A DNA stretch of 64,000 nt from an uncultured Dorea sp. (lineage in GTDB: Bacteria; Bacillota; Clostridia; Lachnospirales; Lachnospiraceae): contig CAJTOH010000015.1 in the NCBI GenBank assembly GCA_910577685.1, forward strand, positions 1 through 64,000, given 5' to 3'. Each line of letters begins with the position of its first letter. Within the stretch, counting starts at the first letter, position 1. Under the pieces are notes generated by a model. It saw nothing but the letters and a program-made list of their open reading frames with translations, made no database searches and had not been told where the DNA came from. Below, piece after piece: positions 51,407 through 61,706 of the stretch. Made by a program: the position numbers and the translations under genes.

Positions 51407-52356
51407 TATTTCTCTCCTCCTTTACCAAATGGTTTTGGAAGAGTAACCCTTTCGATCAACGGAACTAAAAGGTTACTGATGATGATCGCATAAGATACGC
51501 CTTCCGCAGAACCGCCGAAAAGACGGAACAGGCCTGTCAGGATACCAAGAAGCATACCGTAGACAATCTGCCCTTTCTTCGTAATCGGCGACGTAACATA
51601 ATCGGTCGCCATGAACCATGCGCCGAGCATCAGACCGCCTCCGCAAAGATGAGCGGTAATATACTGCGGGTCAAAGAATCCTACTTCCGGATTCGCAAAC
51701 TGGCCGAAGATACCGATAAATACCACAAACGTAGCAATATATGTACCAGGAATCCGAAGATCGATAATACCCGTCATAATCAGGAAAATCGCTCCGGCCA
51801 CAACGGCGATCACAGACGTCTCTCCAATGGTTCCCGGAATCCGCCCGATCAGCATGCTCATGCTGTCCACCATCTCTCCGCTCTTTAACTGCGCCAGCGG
51901 GGTCGGTCCCGTCACGCCGTCATAGACGAAGGTAGTCATCTGGCTGGTAAATGAAATCAGCAGGAAACATCTTGCTCCAAGGGCAGGGTTCATGAAGTTC
52001 TGCCCAAGCCCTCCGAAGAGCTGCTTCACGATCAGGATCGCGAAGATACCGCCGAGTACGCCCATCCACCACGGCGCCGTCGGAGGCATGTTAAGGCCCA
52101 AAAGCAATCCGGTAACGACCGCACTGAAATCATTGACCGTTATCTTCTTATGCATTAATTTCTCGTATATATATTCTGTCAGAACCGCGGACGCCGTCGT
52201 ACAGAGCAGCATCACAAGGGCTGACACTCCAAAGTTCCATACGCCGAAAGCAGACGCCGGCAGGAGCGCAATCGTCACATAGAGCATGATATTGCTTGAA
52301 GTAACTTTGGAACGAATGTGTGGTGAAGATGACATTTTTAACTTGTTCTCACTCAC
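51406..52356 (-). CDS. rnfD: Rnf complex subunit D
   Basis: The 316-residue protein starts at GTG 52356 after GAGGTG (MSENKLKMSSSPHIRSKVTS). About ten helices are visible, plus FGGLGQNFMNPALGARCFLL and TDYVTSPITKKGQIVYG, the latter near a covalent FMN site. It is a membrane flavin subunit of the sodium or proton pump. Confidence 0.96.
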   Translation of the reverse strand: MSENKLKMSSSPHIRSKVTSSNIMLYVTIALLPASAFGVWNFGVSALVMLLCTTASAVLTEYIYEKLMHKKITVNDFSAVVTGLLLGLNMPPTAPWWMGVLGGIFAILIVKQLFGGLGQNFMNPALGARCFLLISFTSQMTTFVYDGVTGPTPLAQLKSGEMVDSMSMLIGRIPGTIGETSVIAVVAGAIFLIMTGIIDLRIPGTYIATFVVFIGIFGQFANPEVGFFDPQYITAHLCGGGLMLGAWFMATDYVTSPITKKGQIVYGMLLGILTGLFRLFGGSAEGVSYAIIISNLLVPLIERVTLPKPFGKGGEK

Positions 52357-52398
52357 GTTTGTTCACCTCTTCCTCTCTATTCATTTCTTAAAGTATTC

Positions 52399-53718
52399 TT
52401 ACTTCTTCTTACGGTTCGCCAACGCAATCTTTCTCATGGAACCAATCGCCTGCTTAAGCGGCCGCTTCGCCGGACACACAAAACTGCAGGAACCACATTC
52501 CATACATTCCAGACCTTCGTGCTTCGTAAACGCCGCCTCGTCATGATGCTCCGCATAATCCGCAAGCCTTGACGGGATTAAACGGCTCGGACAGGCGTCC
52601 ACGCAGCGGCCGCAGTTAATACACGCCGTAGGCTCAAACTTTGCAACCTCGTCCTTCGTAAGGCAAAGGATGGAGGAAGACGTCTTCGTGATCGGCACAT
52701 CCAAGGAAAACATGGAGAATCCCATCATAGGGCCTCCTGAAATCACCTTCTCGGGCTCGCTCTTATATCCGCCCGCCGCCTCGATTAACTCCGCCTGATT
52801 CAGACCAAACGGGACGCGGAAGTTCCCCGGCTCGTTCACAGCGTCGCCGCTTACGGTAGTCACACGCTCCATGGAGGGCTTTCCTTCCGCAACCGCCTCG
52901 TAGATACTGATCATCGTAGCCACGTTATCCACCACGCATCCTGCGTCCGCCGGAAGCATCGCAGAGTTGATTGCCCTTCCCGTCGTCGCGTAGATTAACT
53001 GACGCTCGCCGCCCTGAGGGTACTTCGTCTTAAGCGCAAGCACTTCCATACGGGGCTCATCCTTGGTCAGCTCTTTTAATTTTTGGATACAATCCGGCTT
53101 ATTATCTTCTACGCCGAAGATACCCTTTGCATTGTCAAAGAGCTTGAGGATGATCTTCATACCGCCGACCAGCTTTTCCGGTACCTCCAGCATACACCTG
53201 TAATCCGCTGTGATATACGGCTCACACTCCGCACAGTTCGCTATAATATAATCAATCTTATCCGGCTCTTTCGGCGAGAGCTTTACTTTGGTGGGGAAAC
53301 CTGCTCCTCCCATACCTACCACTCCGGCGTTGCCGATCGTGTTCAGTATCTCCTCTTTCGTCATCTCATCCAAAGGCTTAACAGCCGGATACTCCACCTC
53401 TTCGTACTCGCCGTCGTTCTCGATCACGATACTGTTCACGGTACCGCCCGTCGGATTCAAATGCAAAGCAATCGCTTTCACTTTCCCCGAAACCGACGCA
53501 TAGATCGGAGCAGACACAAACCCCCCGGCTTCTGCGATCAACTGGCCTTTTAAAACGCGGTCTCCAACTGCTACTACCGGATTGGCAGGAGCGCCTATAT
53601 GCTGAGAAACCGGATACACCAGATCCCCTTTGGGTTTTACTTCGACAATCGCCTTATCCTTTGCCAGGCTCTTGCCGTCATCCGGGTGGATTCCACCCTT
53701 AAACGTTAACAATGCCAT
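52399..53718 (-). CDS. rnfC: Rnf complex subunit C
   Basis: The 439-residue protein starts MALLTFKGGIHPDDGKSLAK at ATG 53718, eight bases after AAGGA. It has a nucleotide-binding part (GNAGVVGMGGAGFPTKVKLS, NCAECEPYITADY) and two 4Fe-4S sites (CINCGRCVDACPSRLI, CMECGSCSFVCPAKRP). It binds NAD and FMN at the start of the chain. First gene of rnfCDGEAB; the 160 bp upstream hold the S1 gene terminator. Confidence 0.97.
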   Translation of the reverse strand: MALLTFKGGIHPDDGKSLAKDKAIVEVKPKGDLVYPVSQHIGAPANPVVAVGDRVLKGQLIAEAGGFVSAPIYASVSGKVKAIALHLNPTGGTVNSIVIENDGEYEEVEYPAVKPLDEMTKEEILNTIGNAGVVGMGGAGFPTKVKLSPKEPDKIDYIIANCAECEPYITADYRCMLEVPEKLVGGMKIILKLFDNAKGIFGVEDNKPDCIQKLKELTKDEPRMEVLALKTKYPQGGERQLIYATTGRAINSAMLPADAGCVVDNVATMISIYEAVAEGKPSMERVTTVSGDAVNEPGNFRVPFGLNQAELIEAAGGYKSEPEKVISGGPMMGFSMFSLDVPITKTSSSILCLTKDEVAKFEPTACINCGRCVDACPSRLIPSRLADYAEHHDEAAFTKHEGLECMECGSCSFVCPAKRPLKQAIGSMRKIALANRKKK

Positions 53719-53875
53719 CCCTTTATCCTTCCTTCCTATTTTCTCTTTATTACTATACAACAAAATCCCCTAATTATCTAGTAGATTCCAGTATTTCCTT
53801 GTACATTTACCCGAACATCTTGTCGAAATTTTAACGCATCCGATAATTGGAAATACAAACAAAAAACGTAAAAAA

Positions 53876-53901
53876 GATAGAGATCCCGCAGGACCCCTAT
53901 C
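53876..53901 (-). terminator. Terminator of the S1 protein gene
   Basis: GATAGAGATCC pairs with GGACCCCTATC (two G-T pairs), followed by T6 on the minus strand. Confidence 0.8.
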
Positions 53902-53924
53902 CCAATTATAGGCTGTCTGGCTTT

Positions 53925-55013
53925 TTATTCGGCATCGTCCGCAGATAACGGAGCCTCGGAAGAATTCTCCAAAACCTTCATACTGAGGCTGATCTTCTTC
54001 TCCGCAACATTCAAGTCTACAATCTTCGCCGTAATCTCCTGACCTACGGATAACACATCCGACGGCTTATCCACATGCGCCCTTGCAATCTGGGAAACAT
54101 GAAGCAGCGCGTCCACTCCCGGCGCAAGCTCAATAAACGCGCCGAAATCTGTCATCCTTGCAACTCTTCCGTCAATCACCGTACCCACTGCAAAATGATC
54201 CGCAGCGTTAGCCCATGGATTGCTCTCCGGGAACTTCAGGCTGAGTGCAATCTTGGTCTCATGGATCTCCTTAATCATAATGTCCAGCTTCTCGCCGACC
54301 TTAAATACCTTCTTCGGATTCTCGACACGTCCCCAGGACATCTCTGAAATATGAAGCAGTCCGTCCACTCCTCCAAGATCCACAAACGCACCGAAATCCG
54401 TTACATTCTTAACAGTTCCTTCCATCCTGTCGCCAACCTGAATCCTTGCAAAAAGCTCTCTCTGCTTCTCAGCACGCTCCGCAACAAGCAGCTGCCTTCT
54501 GTCGCCGATTACACGGTTCCTTCTTGGATTGAACTCACTGATTACAAACTCAATTTCCTGTCCCTGATACTTACTCAGATCCTTCTCATAAGTATCGGAA
54601 ACCAGACTCGCAGGGATGAACACCCTTGCTTCTTCGACTACGACACTCAAACCGCCTCCGAGAATCTGCGCAACAGGAGCCTTCAGCACTTCGTGATTCT
54701 CATACGCTTCCTTAAGTCTCTCATTACCCTTCTCGGCAGCAAGCCTCTTATACGTCAATAACACCTGACCTTCGCCATCATTAACCTTCAAGACCTTTGC
54801 AGTCATGGCGTCCCCCACTGACACCATTGTAGTCAGATCTGCATTCGTCTCGTTCGTATACTCGCTTCTTGTAATGATACCGTCTGCCTTGTAACCTATA
54901 TTCAAGATGATTTCATCGGGCTTCACATCGATGACAGTACCATCTACAACCTCTCCATTTCTTATTGTCTTGAAAGACTCTTCCAACATTTGTTCAAAAG
55001 TTAATTCTGACAT
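53925..55013 (-). CDS. S1-domain RNA-binding protein (ribosomal protein S1-like)
   Basis: The 362-residue protein starts MSELTFEQMLEESFKTIRNG after GAGGAGG. Four S1 repeats are seen at about 20-85, 105-170, 190-260 and 275-345, such as GTVKNVTDFGAFVDLGGVDG and GRVARMTDFGAFIELAPGVD. It binds mRNA, perhaps at the ribosome. It overlaps the ispH stop by 20 bp; in some Clostridia the two are one fused gene. Confidence 0.93.
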   Translation of the reverse strand: MSELTFEQMLEESFKTIRNGEVVDGTVIDVKPDEIILNIGYKADGIITRSEYTNETNADLTTMVSVGDAMTAKVLKVNDGEGQVLLTYKRLAAEKGNERLKEAYENHEVLKAPVAQILGGGLSVVVEEARVFIPASLVSDTYEKDLSKYQGQEIEFVISEFNPRRNRVIGDRRQLLVAERAEKQRELFARIQVGDRMEGTVKNVTDFGAFVDLGGVDGLLHISEMSWGRVENPKKVFKVGEKLDIMIKEIHETKIALSLKFPESNPWANAADHFAVGTVIDGRVARMTDFGAFIELAPGVDALLHVSQIARAHVDKPSDVLSVGQEITAKIVDLNVAEKKISLSMKVLENSSEAPLSADDAE

Positions 55014-55851
55014 AATTTTGAACCTCCTCAATTATAATATTGGGCGTGGATGCCCCTGCTGTAATACCTACTGTTTCCACGGACCTTAATTGATTCACAT
55101 CCAAATCGTCAAGCGTCTGTATATAGTACGTATTCAAACATTCGTTCTTACATATTTCAAATAGCTTCTGAGTATTCGAACTACGCCTGTCCCCTATTAC
55201 CACCATAGCCTCTACTCTTCCTGCAATCCGGCGTGCTTCCTCCTGTCGTTCTTTCGTTGCATTGCAGATCGTATTTAAAACAATTATATCATAACCCTTT
55301 TTATCAATAATTTCAACTAATTCTTTGAATTTATTGTAATTAAATGTCGTCTGGGCCACAATACACACTTTCCGGCCCTCGTCTTCTATCCGAAAACGGT
55401 TTGCTTCCTCCGCTGACTGAATCACGCTCACCCGGTCTTTGGCCCATCCCCGTATCCCTTCCACCTCCGGATGGATACTGTTTCCAATAATTACAATATG
55501 GGATCCCTTTTCACTCTCGTCGGCAACGATCCGGTGGATCTTCTTCACAAAGGGGCAGGTTGCATCGATGCAGGCGATATTCTTTTTTTCCAGCAAATCA
55601 TAAATACGCCGGGATACTCCGTGGGAGCGGATGACCACCACTCCTTGGCCGATCTTTTCAAGGTCTTCTTCAGAATGTATAACCTCAACTCCCTGTTTTT
55701 GTAAATCCCTGATGACTTCCTCGTTGTGGATGATAGGACCGTATGTATATATCTTACTGTCCTGACGACCTCTTACCTGCTCGTAGACCTTCTCTACCGC
55801 CCGCTTGACGCCGAAGCAGAAGCCGGCGGTTTTCGCTAATTCAATGCGCAT
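54994..55851 (-). CDS. ispH: HMBPP reductase IspH
   Basis: The 285-residue enzyme makes IPP and DMAPP in the MEP isoprenoid pathway using an Fe-S cluster. Cys are in AGFCFGVKRAVE, CIDATCPFVKK and LNTICNATKERQ; SSNTQKL and TAGASTP are also typical. Start ATG 55851 follows AAGGAG. It lies 74 bp after cmk. Confidence 0.97.
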   Translation of the reverse strand: MRIELAKTAGFCFGVKRAVEKVYEQVRGRQDSKIYTYGPIIHNEEVIRDLQKQGVEVIHSEEDLEKIGQGVVVIRSHGVSRRIYDLLEKKNIACIDATCPFVKKIHRIVADESEKGSHIVIIGNSIHPEVEGIRGWAKDRVSVIQSAEEANRFRIEDEGRKVCIVAQTTFNYNKFKELVEIIDKKGYDIIVLNTICNATKERQEEARRIAGRVEAMVVIGDRRSSNTQKLFEICKNECLNTYYIQTLDDLDVNQLRSVETVGITAGASTPNIIIEEVQNYVRINF

Positions 55852-55925
55852 GGTTTTCTCCTTCTTGTTCTGACACACCTTCGCGCCTTTCAGCCCCCTT
55901 ATGTCCGGGAGGCAAAAGTCCTGCC

Positions 55926-56582
55926 TTATCTGCACAGTCCCGCAATCGTATGCACCACTTCCTCAATCGTCATGTCCGAGCTGTCCACCAGGACGGCGTC
56001 CTCGGCTTTCTTAAGGGGCGCCGTTTCACGGTTCATATCCCGCTCATCCCGCTCCTTAATATCCCTTGCGATCTCGTCGAAATCACAGCTCTCCCCTTTT
56101 GCCGTCAGTTCGTCGTACCGGCGTTTTGCGCGGGTCTCCACGCTTGCGGTCAGGTAAATCTTAACGTCCGCGTCAGGCAGCACGCAGGTTCCGATATCTC
56201 TTCCATCCATAATCACATCCTGGGTTTTGGCAAGGTCTCTTTGAAGATCCAGAAGTTTCTCGCGGACCTCGGGAATCACGGAACACTTGGAAGTCATCCG
56301 GCCCACGGCCTCGTCCCGGAGCCTTCCGGTAATATTCGTACCATTTAAGTATACCTGCTGCGTCCCGTCCTCATAGCGGATACTTACGTCCGCATCCCCG
56401 CATGCCTCGATTACCTTTTCCGTCTCTTCCGCCTTGATTCCCCTGTCCAGAAAATGTATGGCAAGGCCGCGGTACATAGCGCCTGTGTCAACATAAATAA
56501 ATCCCTTTTTTTCTGCCACCAGCTTGGCAATCGTACTCTTACCCGCGCCGGCCGGCCCGTCTATCGCTACATTGTATCCCAT
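55926..56582 (-). CDS. cmk: Cytidylate kinase
   Basis: The 218-residue protein starts MGYNVAIDGPAGAGKSTIAK (Walker A) at ATG 56582, with GGAG nine bases ahead. It contains DTGAMYRGLA, GRDIGTCVLPDADVKIYLTA and RYDELTAKG, typical of bacterial Cmk, which phosphorylates CMP and dCMP. It is between the flavoprotein gene and ispH. Confidence 0.97.
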   Translation of the reverse strand: MGYNVAIDGPAGAGKSTIAKLVAEKKGFIYVDTGAMYRGLAIHFLDRGIKAEETEKVIEACGDADVSIRYEDGTQQVYLNGTNITGRLRDEAVGRMTSKCSVIPEVREKLLDLQRDLAKTQDVIMDGRDIGTCVLPDADVKIYLTASVETRAKRRYDELTAKGESCDFDEIARDIKERDERDMNRETAPLKKAEDAVLVDSSDMTIEEVVHTIAGLCR

Positions 56583-56635
56583 CTTCATATTCTCCTGTTC
56601 TGATATATAATCTACAACTAACACGGATGCTTCAT

Positions 56636-57871
56636 TTAAGAAAAAGGAATATGGTTCCCTGCCGCATATCCTGTGGACCATGCGATCTGCAGGTTAAATC
56701 CTCCGGTGAGAGCATCCAGATCCAACACCTCCCCGGCAAAAAACAGGCCTTTGACGTATTTGGACTCCATCGTCTGAGGATCCACTTCTTTCGTCTTTAC
56801 CCCTCCCCGGGTAATAATCGCCTCATTATAATCCCGAAGCCCGGTTAAAGTCAGCGTCAGATGCTTAATTAGATGTACGAAGCTGAGCCGCTCTTCCTTT
56901 GATATGACATTCACTTTTTTCTCAGGATCAATCCCGCTTAATTCTACCATAATCGGGAGCAATTTGGAAGGGAACAATTTTCCAACCGCATTTTTAAACT
57001 GCCGGTTGCGGTTCTCATCAAAATCCCTCCGCACTCTCTGGTCTAGCTGCTCTTCATTAAGCGCGGGCTTCAAATCAATCTCAAGCCTTAACTCCTGATC
57101 TTTGAGTTTCTGCCCCACATAGCTGCTTGCGCTGATGATCAGGGGGCCGCTGACTCCGTAATGAGTAAACAGCATCTCCCCGAACTCCTGATACAGCCGT
57201 TTCTTCCCCTGATAAATGGAGACCGACACATTCTTAAGGGAAAGCCCCATAAGACTGCCCGCCCATTCTTCCTTTGTCTCTATCGGCGCAAGCGACGGCA
57301 TGCACGGGGTAACCGTATGCCCACATTCGGCCGCAAAACGATAGCCGTCTCCCGTAGAACCGGTGGAAGGGTAAGACAGGCCTCCCGTCGCCACAATACA
57401 TGCATCCGCCCTGAGACATTCCCCGCCTTCCAGTTCTGCCTGCGCAAACCTTCCGTTGCTTACGGAAATCCCCGTCACCTTCGTATGAAGCCGTATCCGG
57501 ACCTCCTGCCGTTTCAGCTCGCGCTCCATGGCGCGTATTACATCCGAAGAACGGTCCGACGCCGGAAACACACGGTCTCCTCTCTCCACTTTCGTCCGTA
57601 CTCCCAGCTCTTCAAAGAAAGAAATCACGTCCTCATTCGTCAATCCGTAGAAACTGCTGTACAGGAATCTGGGATTACTGACCACCGACGCAAACAACGT
57701 CTCCATGCCGCATGCGTTGGTAATATTGCATCTGCCTTTTCCTGTAATGAACAATTTCTTCCCCAGCTTTTCGTTCTTCTCCGCCAGACAGACCTTATGC
57801 CCGTTCCTCGCCGCCGTAATCGCCGCAAACATTCCCGCCGCGCCTCCGCCTACCACTAAAACCTCGCTCAT
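56636..57871 (-). CDS. HI0933-family flavoprotein
   Basis: The 411-residue protein begins MSEVLVVGGGAAGMFAAITA, a FAD-binding Rossmann motif, then KKLFITGKGRCNITNA and ATGGLSYPSTGSTGDGYRFA. The end FAGEVLDLDALTGGFNLQIA is characteristic. The family is a putative NAD(P)/FAD oxidoreductase (some called aminoacetone oxidase), with function unresolved. Its start overlaps nothing and it is followed by cmk. Confidence 0.92.
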   Translation of the reverse strand: MSEVLVVGGGAAGMFAAITAARNGHKVCLAEKNEKLGKKLFITGKGRCNITNACGMETLFASVVSNPRFLYSSFYGLTNEDVISFFEELGVRTKVERGDRVFPASDRSSDVIRAMERELKRQEVRIRLHTKVTGISVSNGRFAQAELEGGECLRADACIVATGGLSYPSTGSTGDGYRFAAECGHTVTPCMPSLAPIETKEEWAGSLMGLSLKNVSVSIYQGKKRLYQEFGEMLFTHYGVSGPLIISASSYVGQKLKDQELRLEIDLKPALNEEQLDQRVRRDFDENRNRQFKNAVGKLFPSKLLPIMVELSGIDPEKKVNVISKEERLSFVHLIKHLTLTLTGLRDYNEAIITRGGVKTKEVDPQTMESKYVKGLFFAGEVLDLDALTGGFNLQIAWSTGYAAGNHIPFS

Positions 57872-57874
57872 CTC

Positions 57875-58864
57875 TTACCCTCTCAGTTCTTCTCCATTCA
57901 CACCGGTATATCCTTCCCCTACGCCGGACGCCTCCGGTTCTGCGGGCTTAGCTTCCTCCTGCCCGCCGGACAATTCCACTTTCTCCCCCACCATATTCAG
58001 CTCGTCCTTATTGTACACCTGATACTCGTCCCAGATTTCTTCCAGCGTCTCAAGGGTCGTGATCACTTCCTTCTGCTTCTTCATGCACAGGGCCACCACC
58101 AGCGCGTTTACCACGCTCAGAGGAGCCACCAGAGAATCCACGATCGAGGCCATATCGCTCCTTGCGATCAGGTTACAGGAGGAATAAAGGGTCATCGGGG
58201 AATGGACGCTGTCCGTCAGGGTGATTACTTTCGCCTTCCGGTTGCTGGCATATTCAAGCGCTTTCAGCGTACGCATTGAATATCTGGGGAAACTGATTCC
58301 GATGATAGCGTCCTCCTCATTAATCCTCAGCATCTGTTCAAAAATCTCGCTGGGGCTGTTCGTATTTACCGCCACCACTCCGTCGCACACCAGATTCAGG
58401 TAAAAACTTAAGAAACTTGCCAAAGGAGCGCAGCTTCTGATTCCCACCACATAGATGTTCCTTGCGTTCAGAATCGTGTCCACAGCCATTTCAAACGTCT
58501 CATGGTCGATGGCCTCCATCGTCAGTTTGATTTTCTCAATGTCCGAATGAAGAACGGTTGCCAGAATCTCCCCCTGGCTGATCCTGCCGTACGTCACCTC
58601 CATCCGCTGGATGGAGTTAAGCTTTGTCCGCACCATCTCGCCGAGCGCCTTCTGGAATCCCGGATACCCGTCATAGCCAAGAGCCATGGCAAAACGCACT
58701 ACCGTAGATTCACTGACGCCCACTTCCTCTCCCATCTTGGCGGCCGTCAAAAATGCCGCCTTGTCATAATCCGTCCGAATGAAATCCGCAAGTTTTCTCT
58801 GTCCCTTACTGAACTTCGGATAACCGTCTTCTATTTTCTTCCACAATTCATTCTTGCTAAGCAT
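57875..58864 (-). CDS. MurR/RpiR-family transcription regulator
   Basis: The 329-residue protein has an N-terminal helix-turn-helix (KFSKGQRKLADFIRTDYDKA, MGEEVGVSESTVVRFAMALG) and a SIS sugar-phosphate domain (NIYVVGIRSCAPLASFLSFY, IGISFPRYSMRTLKALEYA). A charged C-terminal tail (about 290-329) is longer than usual. It probably controls sugar or amino sugar genes; its target is not visible here. Confidence 0.92.
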   Translation of the reverse strand: MLSKNELWKKIEDGYPKFSKGQRKLADFIRTDYDKAAFLTAAKMGEEVGVSESTVVRFAMALGYDGYPGFQKALGEMVRTKLNSIQRMEVTYGRISQGEILATVLHSDIEKIKLTMEAIDHETFEMAVDTILNARNIYVVGIRSCAPLASFLSFYLNLVCDGVVAVNTNSPSEIFEQMLRINEEDAIIGISFPRYSMRTLKALEYASNRKAKVITLTDSVHSPMTLYSSCNLIARSDMASIVDSLVAPLSVVNALVVALCMKKQKEVITTLETLEEIWDEYQVYNKDELNMVGEKVELSGGQEEAKPAEPEASGVGEGYTGVNGEELRG

Positions 58865-59003
58865 ACACCAAAAAGCCTCTTTCTTAATCTTTCACACCGT
58901 TACTATTATATAGCCTAGTCCTGAAACATTCAAGACACTTTTCCGGCGGTTATTCAAGACGAAACCGGGTCGCCGGCCACCAAATGAAAAATAACGCAAA
59001 TCA

Positions 59004-59037
59004 GGGAAGGGGACTGCCCTGCGGCAGCCCCCTTCCC
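59004..59037 (-). terminator. Terminator after oadA
   Basis: A 15-bp stem (59004-59018 with 59023-59037, one mismatch) lies 17 bp past the stop of the decarboxylase gene. Confidence 0.75.
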
Positions 59038-59054
59038 CTCTTCTCTATCCTCGT

Positions 59055-60464
59055 TTAAACCGGATAACTCCCATTCTTCGTATCCGCCATCGTCTGGTCA
59101 ATCTTCGTCTGCTGCGCCTCTCTATACTTAAAGAAGTCCGTAGCAACCTGCGGGAACAATGCATAGGAAAGCACGTCCTCTTCCTGCTGGCTCCACTGCT
59201 CGCACTCCTTGCGCAGGGTATCAAGCTCATCCGGGATCAAATCCGCCGGACGGCAGGTGATAACCTCCGGGTTCTCCCCTAAGACTTTCTTCTTCACCTC
59301 TTCGTCAAACGGCTTTACGGTCGCGCCGTACTTGCCGCTTAAGATATCCTTCGTCTCCTTGGTCGCCATCTTGTAGCGCTCGCCCATCAGTACGTTGAAT
59401 ACTGCCTGCGTGCCGACGATCTGTGAGGACGGCGTAACAAGCGGCGGCTCTCCAAGATCCTTACGCACTCTCGGAACCTCCTCCAGAACGTCATAATACT
59501 TATCTTCCGCATTCTGCTCCTTAAGCTGTGAAGTCAGGTTGGACAGCATACCGCCCGGAACCTGATAAAGCAGAGTCTTGATATTCACGCCCATATTCTT
59601 CGGGTTAAGCAGACCGCTCTCTAAGGCCGCGTCGCGGATCGGACGGAAATGATCCGCAATCTCGGAAAGAAGCCCCTGATCGAATCCTGTGTCATAAGGC
59701 GTGCCCTTGAACGTCTCGACCATAACCTCCGTCGCAGGCTGTGAGGTTCCAAGCGCGAACGGCGACATAGCCGTGTCGATTACATCTACGCCGGCCTCCA
59801 CCGCTTTCAGATAAGTCATGGAAGCAACGCCGGAGGTATAATGAGTATGAAGCTGAATCGGAAGGCTTGTAGCCTCCTTGAGAGCCTCGATCATCTCAGT
59901 AGCCTTATACGGAACCAGAAGCCCCGCCATATCCTTAAGGCAGATGGAAGTAGCGCCCATCTCCTCAATCTTCTTTGCAATATCCACCCAGTATTCCAGC
60001 GTATAAGCGTCGCCCAGCGTATAGGACAGCGCAACCTGGGCGTCCGCCTTCTCCTTTACCGCCGCCGTAACCGCTGTCTGCAGGTTGCGCAGATCATTCA
60101 GACAGTCGAAGATACGGATAACATCGATTCCGTTCGCCACTGACTTCTGAACAAAATACTCTACCACATCGTCCGCATAAGGACGGTATCCCAGAATATT
60201 CTGTCCGCGGAACAGCATCTGAAGCTTGGTATTCTTGAACCCGTCGCGGAACTTACGAAGCCTCTCCCACGGATCCTCCTTCAGGAAACGGAGAGACGCG
60301 TCAAAAGTCGCTCCGCCCCAGCACTCTACGGAATGATATCCCACTTTATCCATCTTCTCGACAATCGGAAGCATCTGTTCCGTCGTCATACGTGTGGCGA
60401 TCAGAGACTGGTGCGCGTCACGCAGAATGGTTTCTGTTATTTTAATTGGTTTTTTCTCTGCCAT
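59055..60464 (-). CDS. oadA: Oxaloacetate decarboxylase alpha subunit (carboxyltransferase), no biotin domain
   Basis: The 469-residue protein starts MAEKKPIKITETILRDAHQS, the PYC_OADA core. LRDAHQS, WGGATFDASLRF, LFRGQNILGYR, KDMAGLL and HTHYTSGVASM are the metal-binding and catalytic motifs. It has no C-terminal biotinyl domain; that function is supplied by the separate carrier at 61707. It transfers carboxyl groups between pyruvate/oxaloacetate and biotin. It is the last gene of the cluster. Confidence 0.95.
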   Translation of the reverse strand: MAEKKPIKITETILRDAHQSLIATRMTTEQMLPIVEKMDKVGYHSVECWGGATFDASLRFLKEDPWERLRKFRDGFKNTKLQMLFRGQNILGYRPYADDVVEYFVQKSVANGIDVIRIFDCLNDLRNLQTAVTAAVKEKADAQVALSYTLGDAYTLEYWVDIAKKIEEMGATSICLKDMAGLLVPYKATEMIEALKEATSLPIQLHTHYTSGVASMTYLKAVEAGVDVIDTAMSPFALGTSQPATEVMVETFKGTPYDTGFDQGLLSEIADHFRPIRDAALESGLLNPKNMGVNIKTLLYQVPGGMLSNLTSQLKEQNAEDKYYDVLEEVPRVRKDLGEPPLVTPSSQIVGTQAVFNVLMGERYKMATKETKDILSGKYGATVKPFDEEVKKKVLGENPEVITCRPADLIPDELDTLRKECEQWSQQEEDVLSYALFPQVATDFFKYREAQQTKIDQTMADTKNGSYPV

Positions 60465-60513
60465 TTTCTATCCTCCATACTTTAATATACCTTATCGGAC
60501 AAAGTCCGCTTGC

Positions 60514-61665
60514 TTACATCACTCCGAAAATCGCCATAAACGTTCCGGCAGCAACTGCCGTACCGATAACTCCGGCTACGTTCGGTCCCATAGCATGCAT
60601 CAAAAGGAAGTTGGTCGGGTCAGCCTCCGCTCCCACCTTCTGGGATACTCTTGCCGCCATCGGAACCGCAGATACGCCCGCGGAACCAATCAGAGGATTC
60701 ACCTTGCCGCCCGTAGCAACACACATGATCTTACCGAACAGAACGCCCGCCGCCGTACCGAACATAAACGCAATTAAACCAAGCGCCACGATCTTAAGCG
60801 TATCCCAGTTCAGGAACGCCTCTGCGCTCGTTGTCGCGCCTACGGAAGTACCAAGCAAAATAACGACGATATACATCAATGCATTACTTGCCGTCTCCGT
60901 CAGCTGCCTTACCACGCCGGACTCACGGAACAGGTTCCCAAGCATCAGCATACCCACCAACGGAGCCGTCGTAGGAAGAATCACGCAGACTACAATCGTA
61001 ACGATGATCGGGAAGAGGATTTTCTCCAACTTCGTAACCGGCCTTAACTGCTCCATCTTAATCTTACGTTCTTTCTCCGTCGTCATCAGCTTCATAATCG
61101 GAGGCTGTATGATCGGCACCAGAGACATATATGAATATGCCGCGACCGCAATCGGTCCCATAATCGCCGTCTGCGACAGCTTGCCCGCAAGGAAAATAGA
61201 AGTCGGTCCGTCCGCGCCGCCGATAATCGAAATCGCCGCGGCAGCCTTGTCCGAGAACCCCATCCACATAGCGCCCAAATATGCCGCGAAGATACCGAAC
61301 TGTGCGGCAGCGCCCAGAAGAAAACTCTTAGGATTCGCAATCAGCGGCCCGAAGTCTGTCATCGCCCCTACCCCGAGGAAAATCAGGGAAGGCAGGATAG
61401 ACCACTCGTCCAGCATATAGAAGTAATAGAGCAAACCTCCCGTCCCGTTTGCAGCGTCCTCCGCATGCAGCATGATATCCGGGAAGATATTCACCAGCAG
61501 CATACCAAATGCAATCGGCACAAGGAGCAGAGGTTCAAACCCATGCCGGATTGCTAAATACAGGAAAAAACATGCAACCGCAATCATGATCAGATTGCCT
61601 CCTGTAAGACTGAAAAATGCCGTCTGCTGCATGAGGTTTCCTAATGTCGTTGTTATATATTCCAT
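60514..61665 (-). CDS. oadB: Na+-translocating decarboxylase beta subunit
   Basis: The 383-residue protein has about nine helices and SIIGGADGPTSIFLAGKLSQ, the conserved motif near the catalytic Asp of OadB/MmdB/GcdB. LLYYFYMLDEWSILPSLIFLGVGAMTDF is also typical. It decarboxylates carboxybiotin and pumps Na+ outward. GGAGGTT precedes the start. Confidence 0.95.
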   Translation of the reverse strand: MEYITTTLGNLMQQTAFFSLTGGNLIMIAVACFFLYLAIRHGFEPLLLVPIAFGMLLVNIFPDIMLHAEDAANGTGGLLYYFYMLDEWSILPSLIFLGVGAMTDFGPLIANPKSFLLGAAAQFGIFAAYLGAMWMGFSDKAAAAISIIGGADGPTSIFLAGKLSQTAIMGPIAVAAYSYMSLVPIIQPPIMKLMTTEKERKIKMEQLRPVTKLEKILFPIIVTIVVCVILPTTAPLVGMLMLGNLFRESGVVRQLTETASNALMYIVVILLGTSVGATTSAEAFLNWDTLKIVALGLIAFMFGTAAGVLFGKIMCVATGGKVNPLIGSAGVSAVPMAARVSQKVGAEADPTNFLLMHAMGPNVAGVIGTAVAAGTFMAIFGVM

Positions 61666-61706
61666 CTTTTAACCTCCAGTCGTGTCAGATAACCATAAAG
61701 ATTATC